This document shows positions 42,321 through 51,995 of a stretch of 64,000 nucleotides of DNA, in pieces (the first letter of the stretch is position 1; each line of letters opens with the position of its first letter). Source of the DNA: Isochrysis galbana (lineage: Eukaryota; Haptophyta; Isochrysidales; Isochrysidaceae). A program made the position numbers and the translations under genes. The notes under the pieces are model-generated. The model was given only the letters and a program-made list of their open reading frames with translations. It searched no databases and had not been told where the DNA came from. Where the stretch lies: the NCBI GenBank assembly GCA_018136815.1, contig CM030932.1:2959019-3023018 (forward strand). Direction: 5' to 3'.

Positions 42321-45204
42321 ATGCCTCACGAGAAGCAGCCGGCCGCCCTCCGCTCCTCGTCGCTCTCCACCCTCCCGCTCATGGCCTCGCGCTTCCACCG
42401 CGCCTTCTACCACGTGGCGCGCGGCTCAGAGGCTGACAAGGTCAATCCAGAGAAGCAGCAGGATCATAATGACGAGGGCGAGTGTACCTACCGCGTCGAG
42501 ATCGAGGGTGCCACACTGCCGTATGACGTGAAGCTCTCCTTCAAGGACAAGCACACAATCAAGTGGGAGCTCGACATCCGCGCGGTGCTGCAGACGACGG
42601 ACTACGACCTGCTCTCGCAGGATGATGGCAGGCCAATCTGCGATCCGAACACGTTCGAAACACTCCCGTCGGGCGAATGCAACCTGTACGCGTATCCCAT
42701 GGTCAAGTTTGCCTACAAGGACAAGCCGACCAAGGGAAATGGCGAGCATGACGTGGATGTGAACAAGCAGCGTGCTCTCCTAGCCAAGTTGCTGCGGGCG
42801 CTCTTCAAGATGAGCGACTTTGTGCAGAAGACGGACTCCAGCGGCGCCACCCCACTGCTTGCGCTACAGGTGGGCAACCAGCCCTCTGCAATTGCTCTGT
42901 GCAGACAGCTCTTCAAACAGAACCCGCGGCACATTTTGGCGACACATAAGGCTGGGCCCTTTGCGGGAGAAAATGCGATGCATGTGTTCATAGTGAATGA
43001 GCACGAGGAGGCTGTACTCGAAATGATTGAGCTCCTCAACACGGCGTACCGCGAGAAGAAGATTGAGACCACGGACCTCAAGACTCTTTATCAGGGCCAG
43101 GCAGAGGGTGTGTTCTTCCATGACCTACCGATGCGGCACTACGGCGGCACCGTGCTCGGTTTCGCCACCGCCTTCTCCATGGCGCGCGTGGTGTACGCCA
43201 TGCTGAAGGCGGCGACGAGGGGTGGGCCCCTGGATGGCATCATCACCCTGCACGGCACGAACAATATGTGCAAGTTGACGGGCTTCTTGCCTATCCACGT
43301 GGCCATCGCCAACGGTCTCACCGGCATGTACGAGTTTCTGACCAACCTGCCCAACGTTGACGAGATGTACCGGTCGTGGGCGGAGAAAACGCAGCACCAA
43401 AACCAAAGCCATCCCAAGCTCGCCTTCCGTCCCAGCGGCGCCGAGTTTCGCCGGGCCAGCGAGCACGAGCTGTATGCGACCGAGAGCGCCATTGCGCCCC
43501 TCAAAATGTCCGAAAAACTTATGCTCACCGGCCGGTCGACATACTACAAGCGCAAGTTTCAGGGGCTTCGCGCCTTACAGCTATGCGCCGTGCTAGGAGA
43601 CAAGCGGATGTTGCAATACTGCTTGAGGCACAAGTCCGAGGTGCGAACGGCCCTCAGGCGTGGCGTACCCTGCGCCGGAGCTGCCCGCTCGTGCGCTTGC
43701 TTCACGCAAGGGTCTGACTAACAATGCCACCCGCCTGAATGCGCCCTCCCAGATGGAGTGGAAATGGGGGCCGGTGACGCAATACCGGTTGGACCTCGAT
43801 GGGGTCGACTCGCAAGGAGACTCCGGGGGCGATGTCATGGAAATCATCGGCCAGATCGACGCGCCAAAGGCGACTCAGGAGATGCTACTCGACAACTTCA
43901 TGCACGGCTTCCTGTACTTGCTCTTCGTAGAAAAGTGGAATCGTGTCTTGTGGTACGTCTTCTACCTCAACCGCTTCATCGACTGCTTCTACATTGTTGC
44001 CCTAATGGTGCTCATTTTCTGGCTGAAGTTTGCCGCAGAGGCCATCGCACCCCTGCGCACCACGACGGCCGCGCTCATCGCGATGATTCTGTCCTTCTCC
44101 TGGGACCTTCGTGCCAATCTCTTGTGGTATCGCAACAAAAATTTGACAAAGGAAGGGATGGACCTCTCATGGACACTCATCAAACACCACCTTGACTGGT
44201 CATACAAGACCGGCTTCGCGAACAAAATCTTTGGATACATCTGTACTCTGGCGGCGTGCATCTACATCTATATCGAGCGCGAGCGGGCTGCGATTGCTCA
44301 TTTTGACGCCGTATGGTGGTTGCTGGCCATCGCCGTGTTCACTGCGTTCAACTCCATCCGGAATGTCATCTTCACCCCGCACGAGCGGCTGGGCGTGTTC
44401 GCCATCGTCATGTCACGGACGTACCCTCAGATCTATCCGTTCCTGAGCCTTCTCTTTGCCGTCATGTTCTCGTACATCGTGGTCCTGTACACGGCGTTGC
44501 CGTTCCGCTTCGGGTTCGATGAACCGATGAGCCAAGCGGATGGTCTGCAAAATCCGGGCAAGATGCTGTACGACTTGGTCATGGTTGGCCTCATCGGCGA
44601 GCCTCTAAATCTGGAGTTGTTCGAGGATGTCAATGGGACATCCTACTTCAACTGGCCCACGACTAACGGCGGCTTTGCAGGAACCTTGCAGGACGCCTAC
44701 ACCGACAATCCGCTCGACCAGTACAAAATCGCGAACCTGGCCGTCTTCATTTTCGTCTACCTTTTGTATGTACTGACTGTCCTCATCTTGATGATGAACC
44801 TTCTCATTGCGCTCATGGGCTCCACTTACGCGGAGACTGTCGCCAACTCGACCCTTGAGCACCGCGTGGACTTTGCCAGACTGGTGCTCAAGCTTGAGCT
44901 GGAGGCCGCGTCCTTTGTCCAGCTCCTCGACCTCGATTTGCACGCGGGGAAGGCGGATGTGGCTTCCAAACGAGGCGAGGCCAAGAGATATCATCACATA
45001 TTCCGGAGCGTCGAAAACAACGAGGAGGGCTATGGCACGTCTGGCAACGTGCCGCTCTTCGATGCAGCGGTTGAGAAGCTCTTTCAAGGTGAACCTACCG
45101 GCTCGCCGGACGAGGGCATCCTACGTGGCGATGATTCGTTGAGTGCGCAGACGTATGTTAGATTGAGCGGGTCGGAAGGAGTCCAGCCGCTCCGTGTATT
45201 GTAA
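42321..45204 (+). CDS. TRPV-like cation channel
   Basis: Exons 42321-43640 and 43753-45204 join in phase 0 (intron GTGCGA...CCCAG, 112 bp), giving 923 residues. The N-terminal cytosolic part has ankyrin-like segments (SSGATPLLALQVGNQPSAI near 175-195, NAMHVFIVNEHEEAV, GFLPIHVAIANGLTGMYEF, LRALQLCAVLGDKRML). WKWGPVTQYRLDLDGVDS at the exon-2 start matches the pre-S1 segment typical of TRPV-type channels. Six hydrophobic segments follow, including FYIVALMVLIFWL, a pore loop around LYDLVMVGLIGEPLNLELF, and an S6 with LILMMNLLIALMGSTYAETV, the TRP-family signature. It is expected to form a tetrameric Ca2+-permeable channel in the plasma or ciliary membrane. Two Mets lie within the first 25 residues; the first was taken. 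Confidence 0.9.
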
Positions 45205-45427
45205 TGCTGTAATAGCAGGTTCTTTAATCTTCAATGTTCTGTTTCTACTTTGGCACGCATCCTGGGCCTGGATGCCACTTCATTCATGGGCGTATCGAGT
45301 GGGGGGGGGGGGGGAATAGCAAGAAAACTTCTTACTTCTACTTCTCAATCTCAAGGCTAAGTAAACTTTATACTACCTACAATCTTCCTACCGCGCACGC
45401 GGCCGTGGACCCACTACTTACTACTTA
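45205..45427. other. TRP channel 3' flank, no gene
   Basis: A G14-type homopolymer near 45300 and otherwise unremarkable sequence. Confidence 0.4.
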
Positions 45428-45884
45428 CAAAAAAACATCTGAAGATGCAGGCTACTACCGCTAGCTATAAAGGACCACGCACTCACGGCACCGACTCACG
45501 CCATCGCCTATACCCCAGAACACTCACTCCCTTTACACTGCCCTCTTCATTCCTTTGCTTTGTCTTTGGTATCGGGGGGGGGGGGGGGGCGTGCATTACG
45601 TCGGGCCAAGCGCAAGCAAGGGGCGAGCTGGGGCAGACCTGTTGTTGAGTGTTCCTGTGGCAGACAAATGTAAAACGCTCTCTGCGTATTACTTACCGTG
45701 CCCCCGGTGGGTCTTGGCCCCCGTCTTCTGAGTCGTTTTCGTGCCTGGCGCCGCGCTTTCGCGGTGCCTGTCTGTCGCACCGGGTGTCCTCCTCCTGCAA
45801 ACATATCGTAAACAAGCAACAAACCTTTTTTCGGGCCGGATCGTGTCGCTTTTTTGTCGTTCTTCTTCGTCGTTCTCTTCGTTC
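45428..45884 (-). mobile_element. LINE 3' end fragment (type A tail)
   Basis: On the minus strand it ends GCATCTTCAGATG plus seven T at about 45428. A TTGCTTTGTCTTTGGTATCGGGG part, resembling the 3'UTR at 30.8 kb, lies at 45553-45590. The boundary at the far side is unclear. The R1 element at 45901 is inserted beside it. Confidence 0.6.
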
Positions 45885-46670
45885 TCCTGCGGGCGCGTGA
45901 AAACCTTCTAATATTCTTACCGCACTCGCGGCGAATGGAACCACTACCTACTACACGTAGCACGTAGCATACTTTCTACACCCCCACTCCCCCGGCCCTT
46001 CTCCCCCCGCCATAAGGCGGCTCCCCCCGTGCACTACTAGGGGGATAGGGGTGAAGGGCTTAGATATGGTCCGGTGGCCCGCGCCCCCCCCCGGTGATCT
46101 TTCCTCCCCTTCCTCCTGTGTCTCCGAGTGGGCGGCCGACTCTGTCCCGACTTATCCTGTAAACAGGTGCGGGACTTACCAATTTTTCGGTGAGCGGAGC
46201 TCTCGCTCCGCCCACCCCCTTCTCCGCGCTCTCTCTCCCCTCTCCTGCGGCACGCGCGATGGCGCGCCTGCGGCAGGCCTGCAGCTGCCCTCTGGCGGCC
46301 CCTGGAGGCTCCTGGAGGCCAGCTCAGGGGGCAGAGGAGGCTGGGGCTGGGCCCTGGCCTCCCCTGCCTCTCCCTCGCTGGCGCTCCTGGGCCTCTGGGG
46401 CCCCCACTCTGCACCTGTCTGCCTGTCGACCAGGGGGGGAGGAGGGGTTGGAGCGATGGGCTGGCCACGACAGGCCAGGACGCGCGAGGCAGGCGTGTCT
46501 GCCAGGGAGAGAGTGGGTCAGCAGGGCAGTGGCCTCCTGGCAAGCCATCAGGCGTGCCAGGAGGATGAGTGGTTCCTCCCCCATGGCAGGGGAGGAATGG
46601 AGAGAGGGGGGGGCTCGTGCCCCCCCATGGGGCAACCAAGTATAAACTTAGTTGTCCTGCGGGCGCGTGA
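45885..46670 (-). mobile_element. R1 retroposon, complete copy with 16-bp target duplication
   Basis: The 754-bp element at 45901-46654 is flanked by identical 16-bp copies of TCCTGCGGGCGCGTGA (45885-45900 and 46655-46670). Sense is minus: the 5' end CAACTAAGTTTATACTTGG is at 46654 and the 3' end AATATTAGAAGGTTT is at 45901. The duplication length and lack of terminal inverted repeats fit target-primed reverse transcription. The 3' ~150 bp resembles the LINE 3'UTRs, so LINE machinery probably mobilises it. Confidence 0.92.
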
Positions 46671-47210
46671 TGCCTGGGCGCGCCATGGCCCCCTCTAGGG
46701 GGACCCTCGGGTCCCCCCAGAAGGCCTGAAGGCCTGCTGGGGCAGCTCAGGGGGCAGTGGAGGCTGGGTGGGGCAGTGCCCCTGGCCTCTCCTGCCTCTC
46801 CCTCGCTCGCCTCGCTTGCCCTGGGTGTCCTCCTGGCGGCTCTGGTGGTCTGTGGCTCAGTGCTCAGTGGTGGTGGCGGGTAGGGGTCAGGGCCAGTACG
46901 ATCAGGATCAGGGGCCAGTGTAGGCGAATGCGTGCGGCGCGCGGTGCGCGCTCGGCGAGAGTCTAGACAGGTGTGATGTAAGCTCAGCCCCTGCCAGCAG
47001 GCAGGGGCTGAGGTTGGTCGTTGGTTGTGCAGGCCCACCCAGGGGGTGTCTGCGATGGAGAGAGGGGGGCGCGAGCGAGGCCCCCATTGACTTCCTACTT
47101 ATAAAAAAAGTAGTTGCCACTACGTTACTTACTACTTACACGTAGCATACGTTCTACACCCCCATTCCGCCGGCCCTTCCCTCCCCGCCACCAGGCGGCT
47201 CCCCGCGAGG
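46671..47210. repeat. R1-related and LINE-3'-like composite
   Basis: 46690-46810 has R1-interior-like blocks (GGGGCAGCTCAGGGGGCAGTGG, CCCCTGGCCTCTCCTGCCTCTC). A perfect 13-bp-stem hairpin CTCAGCCCCTGCC/GGCAGGGGCTGAG with an AGCA loop lies at about 46983-47012. 47110-47210 resembles the LINE/R1 3' end (TACACGTAGCATACGTTCTACACCCCC). No gene is supported. Confidence 0.6.
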
Positions 47211-47985
47211 CGCGGCGCGCATCTTGTTACTTCATCGCACGATAAAGAAAAGATACCCAAGGGGCAAGGGGGCCACTGAACACATAGGGCACACTAACAG
47301 TATCACTTGCAAATCGAACGCACACACGGGGGATTGCATCCAGGCGTCCAAGCGAGCGATTGTCGACGGCAATCGGGGCCATGGCCCTGGGCGTCGGGCC
47401 GGATCGAATCGAGTCATTCCTGCGGTGCGAGGGGCCAGGATGGGTTAGTACGAGTGTGTGCGACCCTCAAGAAGCCCAGCGTGCGGGCTACTAGTCACCC
47501 CCCACCCTGCTCGCGAGAGCTCTGGGCTCTGCATGGCCACCATCTCCAGGCCATTCTTCGGCCGATCGCGGGCGATCGGACGTCGCGGAAGCTCCGCGTT
47601 TCTAATAGTGATGCGCCCCACATTCACCATTCCGATCCCCTCCCGTGAGCTCCCGCCTCAATCTCCCAAAATAGACCGCCACGCGCGGCGGAAGGGAGAG
47701 GAGTCACTCACCGACGCCATTGCCCTTCGTGGGGCGGGAGGGGTTCATTCGGAGGGGGGAGGGAGTTGCCGGGGCAGGTAGGGGGGGACCCTAAGGAATC
47801 CTTGGACACCCAGGGGAGGGTGGGAGATGGTGGTCAAAATGAGTGGCGAGTGACCGAGCTAAATAAAGATAAAGAGGAATGCAGAGGGGAAGAAGGGAAC
47901 GAGGAGGGCGATGCGTGCTTGTAAGGTAGTCGGTGCCGAGTGGATGCAGGTGTTAGCCCAGAATCTACAGATGTTTTTTTGAGGA
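47211..47985 (+). mobile_element. LINE-type 3' segment, plus strand (type A tail)
   Basis: The start (GCGCATCTTGTTACTTCATC...ACTAACAGTATCACTTGCAAATC) matches 34990-35095. The end AGCCCAGAATCTACAGATG plus seven T matches the 35.3-kb copy. About 450 bp between them is not in the 35-kb copy and has no recognisable ORF, so one copy carries an insertion or the other a deletion. Confidence 0.6.
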
Positions 47986-48476
47986 TCAACGAGTATTACA
48001 AGGCAAGCAATAGGACATATTGGTGTGGAGGGGTCGAGCTCGAGTTGAGTTGCGCAGTCGGGGGTGAGTTGGGGTAGGGTTGTGGTAGGGTGGGGGAGGC
48101 TGTGGGCTGAGAACGGCCGACTCTAAACGGCTAGCGACGATGCAAGGTGGAAAGAGAACGGAACGGCTCATCGTCATCATCTGAACTGATTCCTACGAGG
48201 ACGATGGGCCGCACGGTTTCAGAAAAGGGTATCATATCGTCACTTCGCCCTTTAGCCATCCTCCCTCTGGTTCCGAGAGAGTATAGAAAGCGTATCATAT
48301 CGTCACTTCACCTTCTGGCCATTTTTCTCTCTTTCTGAGGTGTTGTTCAGAGAAGAAGGCAGGTCTGCAATCATAACGGCCAATGGTTGTATATATCACA
48401 AGCCACCCGAGCATGGAACACTTGATCTGCATCTGCGATCTGCTTGCATTGCAGCAGCCCCGGCTAGCCCACCAGG
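47986..48476. other. Intergenic stretch, no gene seen
   Basis: It contains a direct repeat of TATCATATCGTCACTTC (48230-48246 and 48293-48309) but no supported gene. Confidence 0.4.
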
Positions 48477-48989
48477 CTAATCAAAGTCGTCTGAGCTCCC
48501 CCGCACCGGTAAAGCCACGCGACAGCTTGGCTCTCCGCCCATCATGGCCGCGTCCATATTGCTGACCGTAAGCTCAAGCAGCTCGAATCGTGCAGACGAC
48601 CTGTCTACTTTGCTGCAGCTGCGTTGGATCCCCCTCACGGTAGCTTCCGCCCATAGATTCCCACCTGAGAGCTGGAAGTTGGCCTCGAATATCTGGCCTT
48701 CCTCACACGCCGAGGCAGCGCTAGCGAAAACTCCACCCGCCTCAAGGCCAGCACCCAATTCAGAGGTCACTCGAGGGTCGGCGTTGAGCGCAGCCTGGGC
48801 AAGTTTGAGTGCCTCCGCGGCGAGAACACGATTCTCGGGAGCGACTGAGTTGCGGAACAAGAGGAAGCCCCCGGCCAGCTTGATGGGCAACGGCACTTGC
48901 TTCAGCTGCGAACGGGGAAATGACACGGCTGGTGAGCTCAACAGCGTCACAGCGAGAGCGGCGGACATTACGATGCCTGAAATAGACAA
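48477..48989 (-). CDS. Hypothetical signal-peptide protein, Coa1/Tim21-like pattern
   Basis: A single-exon, 170-residue protein. Residues 1-24 are a clear hydrophobic leader (MSISGIVMSAALAVTLLSS) ending at AVSFP. A Phe right after a possible cleavage site recalls plastid-import leaders of red-lineage algae, but this is suggestive only. The body has ALNADPRVTSELGAGLEAGG, then FEANFQLSGGNLWAEATVRG, then FELLELTV. That order (Leu-x-x-Asp-Pro-x-Val...Leu-Gly, followed by a beta strand with Gly-x-x...Ala-x-Val, then a Trp/Phe-Leu-x-x-Leu strand) resembles the Coa1/Tim21 superfamily of small alpha/beta proteins. I regard that as a weak lead. Codon use is GC-biased like neighbouring host genes. Confidence 0.65.
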   Translation of the reverse strand: MSISGIVMSAALAVTLLSSPAVSFPRSQLKQVPLPIKLAGGFLLFRNSVAPENRVLAAEALKLAQAALNADPRVTSELGAGLEAGGVFASAASACEEGQIFEANFQLSGGNLWAEATVRGIQRSCSKVDRSSARFELLELTVSNMDAAMMGGEPSCRVALPVRGSSDDFD

Positions 48990-49077
48990 ATAGACCGGCC
49001 GTCTTTTCTTGGTTTCCTGAGAGATAAGCCTGAGCTGCGTATGTCCGTATGTACCATCGGTGTTAGATATTAAAATA

Positions 49078-49200
49078 ACTGAGCGTTAGTACCACTACTC
49101 CCACCAGCCCGGTACTATCACGACACCCCTCAACGCACCTGCCCGTACGCCTTGACGTATGCTGAAGCCACAGATACATACACCTATGCACCCCTTGAAA
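49078..49200. repeat. Dispersed repeat, copy 2
   Basis: It matches 309-430 with scattered substitutions and a few short indels. It is followed by a short ATTATCCATTATCC tandem repeat at about 49225-49280. Confidence 0.75.
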
Positions 49201-49394
49201 ACTCCCCCCTCGCAAACCCCCGGCTCCCATTATCCATTATCCATTATCCATTACCATTATATCCATTATCCATTATAACTCCCCACGAACCACAAATTAC
49301 AATGCTTACCTATTATTAGGAATATTGAAGGACGATCCCATGACATTGTCATTACTCCTTCTCACGTTTAGAGGGATGTTATTGCTGTTGCTCC

Positions 49395-50979
49395 TATTCT
49401 GCATTTGCGTGTGCAACTAAGTTTATACTTGGTTCGCCCATGGGGGGGCACGAGCCCCCCTCTCTCTCTCCACTCCTCCCCTGCCGTGGGGGAGGAACCA
49501 CCCATCCTCCTGGCATGCCTGATGGCTTGCCAGGAGGCCACTGCCCTGCTGACCCACTCTCCCACTGACAGGCACGCCTGGATCGCTCGTCCTGGCCCCT
49601 CGTGGCCAGCCCATCGCTCCAACCCCCCCTCCCCCCCTGTTCGACAGGCAGACAGGTGCAGACTGGGGGCCCCAGAGGCTCAGGAACGCCAGCGAGGGAG
49701 AGGCAGGGGAGGCCAGGGCCCAGCCCCAGCCTCCTCTGCCCCCTGAGCTGGCCTCCAGGAGCCTCCAGGGGTCGCCAGCAAGCAGCTGCAGGCCTGCAGG
49801 CCTGGCGCAGGCACGCCATCGCGCGTGCCGCAGGAGAGAGGAGAGGGAGCGCGGAGAAGGGGGTGGGCGGAGCGAGAGCTCCGCCCACCGAAAAATATGT
49901 AAGTCCCGCTCCTGTTTACAGGATAAGCCGGGGCTGAGACCGCCGCCAGCCCGGTAGGCATAGGAGGAGAAGGGGAGAACGGATCACCGGGGGGGGGCGC
50001 GGGCCACCGACCATATCTAAGCCCTTTTCCCCTATCCCCCTAGTAGTGCACGGGGGGAGTCGCCTGATGGCGGGGGGAAAAGGGCCGGCGGATTGGGGGT
50101 GTAGAAAGTTTTGCTGCGTGAGTAGAAAGTAGAGGGTCCACGGCCGCGTGTGCGGTGAGACTATTAAGAAGTTAAAAAAAAACTTCTTAATATCCTCGCC
50201 GCGCGCGCGACTCTGCATCTTAACTATGCAGCCACGCCCGCTGCCTTCGCTCCCCCTCCACCTGCCTTGCGGCCCGTCCCTCGTGCGCTACCTAGGGGCT
50301 GGGTGTGTGGGGTTTCCTGCAGCAGGCGGCGTGTTCCGGTCCCCGATAGGTTTTTCTCCACTTCCTCCTGTGCCATCGGGCTACCGGTTTAAGCGTTGTC
50401 CGTTTCGAGTTAAGGTGGCGAGTGGGTGTGTCTCATCGGGTCTGAGGGCTGGGGACGGGTAGGAGGGTGAGACGCGGCGGTGGTTAACGTGCGCTTAAGC
50501 GAGTCTACTGGCCATGTTGAGCGCTTGTGCTATCGCGGTCAGATTTGTGCCCATCACTAAGGTGCCTTTGTCGTTGATCGTAAAGACAGGGGCGCCAAGC
50601 TCGCGCGGGGACTTAAGCTTCGGTTTTCTCCCTTGGGAGGCTTTACTGGTGCGTGGGGTCGAGGTCTTGTCCGGGGGTTGAAGGCCTTTGGCTAGGGTCG
50701 TGAATCTGGCAAGGGTCCTCTCAATGACCGGCACGTGGTGGAAGGTGTAGTTGTCGAACTCTACTCTGTAGAAGTCGCTTATTATATATCGCCATGATAT
50801 AAGGTAGAGGGCTTTGAGGCTGTCCGGCGTCGGTGTACTGGGGTATGCGAATAGCCTATCTTTGATTTTCTGGGCCGTTGTCCTGTTCTTTTCCGGCGTG
50901 TACCCTGCCACAGCTTCTATGGCCTGGAATATTTGTTGCGGACTATTAAGAAGTTAATTAATATTCTGCATTTGCGTGT
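49395..50979 (+). mobile_element. R1 retroposon carrying a nested LINE insertion
   Basis: R1 (sense plus) begins CAACTAAGTTTATACTTGG at 49414 and runs to GACTATTAAGAAGTTAA at 50159-50175, resuming at 50941-50961. The whole unit is flanked by an 18-bp target duplication TATTCTGCATTTGCGTGT (49395-49412 and 50962-50979). Inside its 3' tail a minus-strand LINE fragment (50176-50940) sits between two copies of GACTATTAAGAAGTTAA, its own 17-bp duplication. Order of events: R1 first, LINE second. Confidence 0.92.
50176..50940 (-). pseudogene. 5'-truncated LINE nested in R1
   Basis: The minus-strand frame 50911-50495 encodes the last ~138 residues of LINE ORF2 (KDRLFAYPSTPTPDSLKALYLISWRYIISDFYRVEF, then SRELGAPVFTINDKG). 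It is most like the 11.7-13.0-kb copy. The 3'UTR follows and ends GGCGAGGATATTAAGAAG plus T run at about 50177. Flanking 17-bp duplications show it arrived by retrotransposition. Confidence 0.9.
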
Positions 50980-51250
50980 TAGGGCCTGCTCTGCTTGTCT
51001 GAGCCCCTCGCTCTGGCGCCCCCCGTCTCCCGTCTCCCGTCTCCTTTACCTAAACTCTAAACAAAAAAAAACTTTTAATATTCTCGCCACGCACGCGGCT
51101 ATGTAGCTGTCTATCGTAGCCACGCCCGTTTCCCTTCCTTTCCCTCACTACCCGCCTTGCGGCAACTCCCCTCGTGCTCTACTTAGGGGCCCAGGTTGTG
51201 GGGGGGGTTGGGTAGGGCGGGGGTGCACCGGCCCCTAGTGTACTCTAAAC
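50980..51250 (-). mobile_element. LINE 3'UTR fragment (type B tail)
   Basis: 51063-51237 has the conserved GCCTTGCGGCAACTCCCCTCGTGCTCTACTTAGGGGC segment (plus reading). It ends on the sense strand in GGCGAGAATATTAAAAG plus T run. It is truncated before any ORF and directly abuts another LINE tail. Confidence 0.75.
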
Positions 51251-51700
51251 AAAAAAACATCAAAACATCTGAAGGTTCTGGGCTACTCGCCTACTAACTA
51301 GTTCTAGGTTACGACGCCGCCCTTACATCCCCTCCCTCCACCTCCTCCCCTTCCCCCCTTCGTTTCTTTTTCTTCGGTCTTCGGTTTCCGGGGTCCGGCT
51401 CCGGTGCGCTACCGAGAGCCTAGTTCAGAGTGTGGGTTTGGGGTTTGGGGCAGGCCTGTTGGATGTCTTCTGTTAGTGCTCGTCAAGAGGGCCGCGTTCG
51501 GTCTTCTCTTTGGGTCTGGGTATGGCGATCCCGCGTCGTGCGTCGTGACTAGCCGAGTGCCCGCAGGCTACGCTGTTCACTTGTCTAGCGTTCCCGGGGT
51601 CTCAGCGATGTGTGCCACCCCCAACTTGGAGGCTAGCGGGAGAAGTTCCGCGCTGGGCTTTAGGTTTTTTTTTCTGCCGACTGCGTATAGTGGGTACGGA
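51251..51700 (-). pseudogene. 5'-truncated LINE: ORF2 tail plus 3'UTR (type A tail)
   Basis: About 51577-51690 on the minus strand encodes the last ~35 residues of ORF2 (KPSAELLPLASKLGVAHIAETPG), aligned with PNAEIVALTTKLGIVHAVEG of the 31-kb copy. The 3'UTR runs to CTTCAGATGTTTTGATG plus T run near 51252. Confidence 0.8.
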
Positions 51701-51995
51701 TGCGCGCCTAGTCGCCACCATCGTGAGGAAGGAGGAAGACGAGGGCGAGGAGAGAGCTGGAGGGTGAGCGAGGAGGGAGGAGGGAGGCAGGCAGTAGGAG
51801 CCTTCTCTCTCTGGTAGGTCGATGAGAGGGGGAGGGGGAGAGGGGGAGGGGACCCGGGGGACGTTAATGTTCTCGCCATATACGGTAATAATCCCCCGGT
51901 CCCAGCGGGTGTCCCCGTGGTTCCCGACCGCCCTCTGCGCCCAGAGTTCCCCCGCGGAAAGAGTGAACGCACGGCGTGTACCTTCCTGGAAGTTG

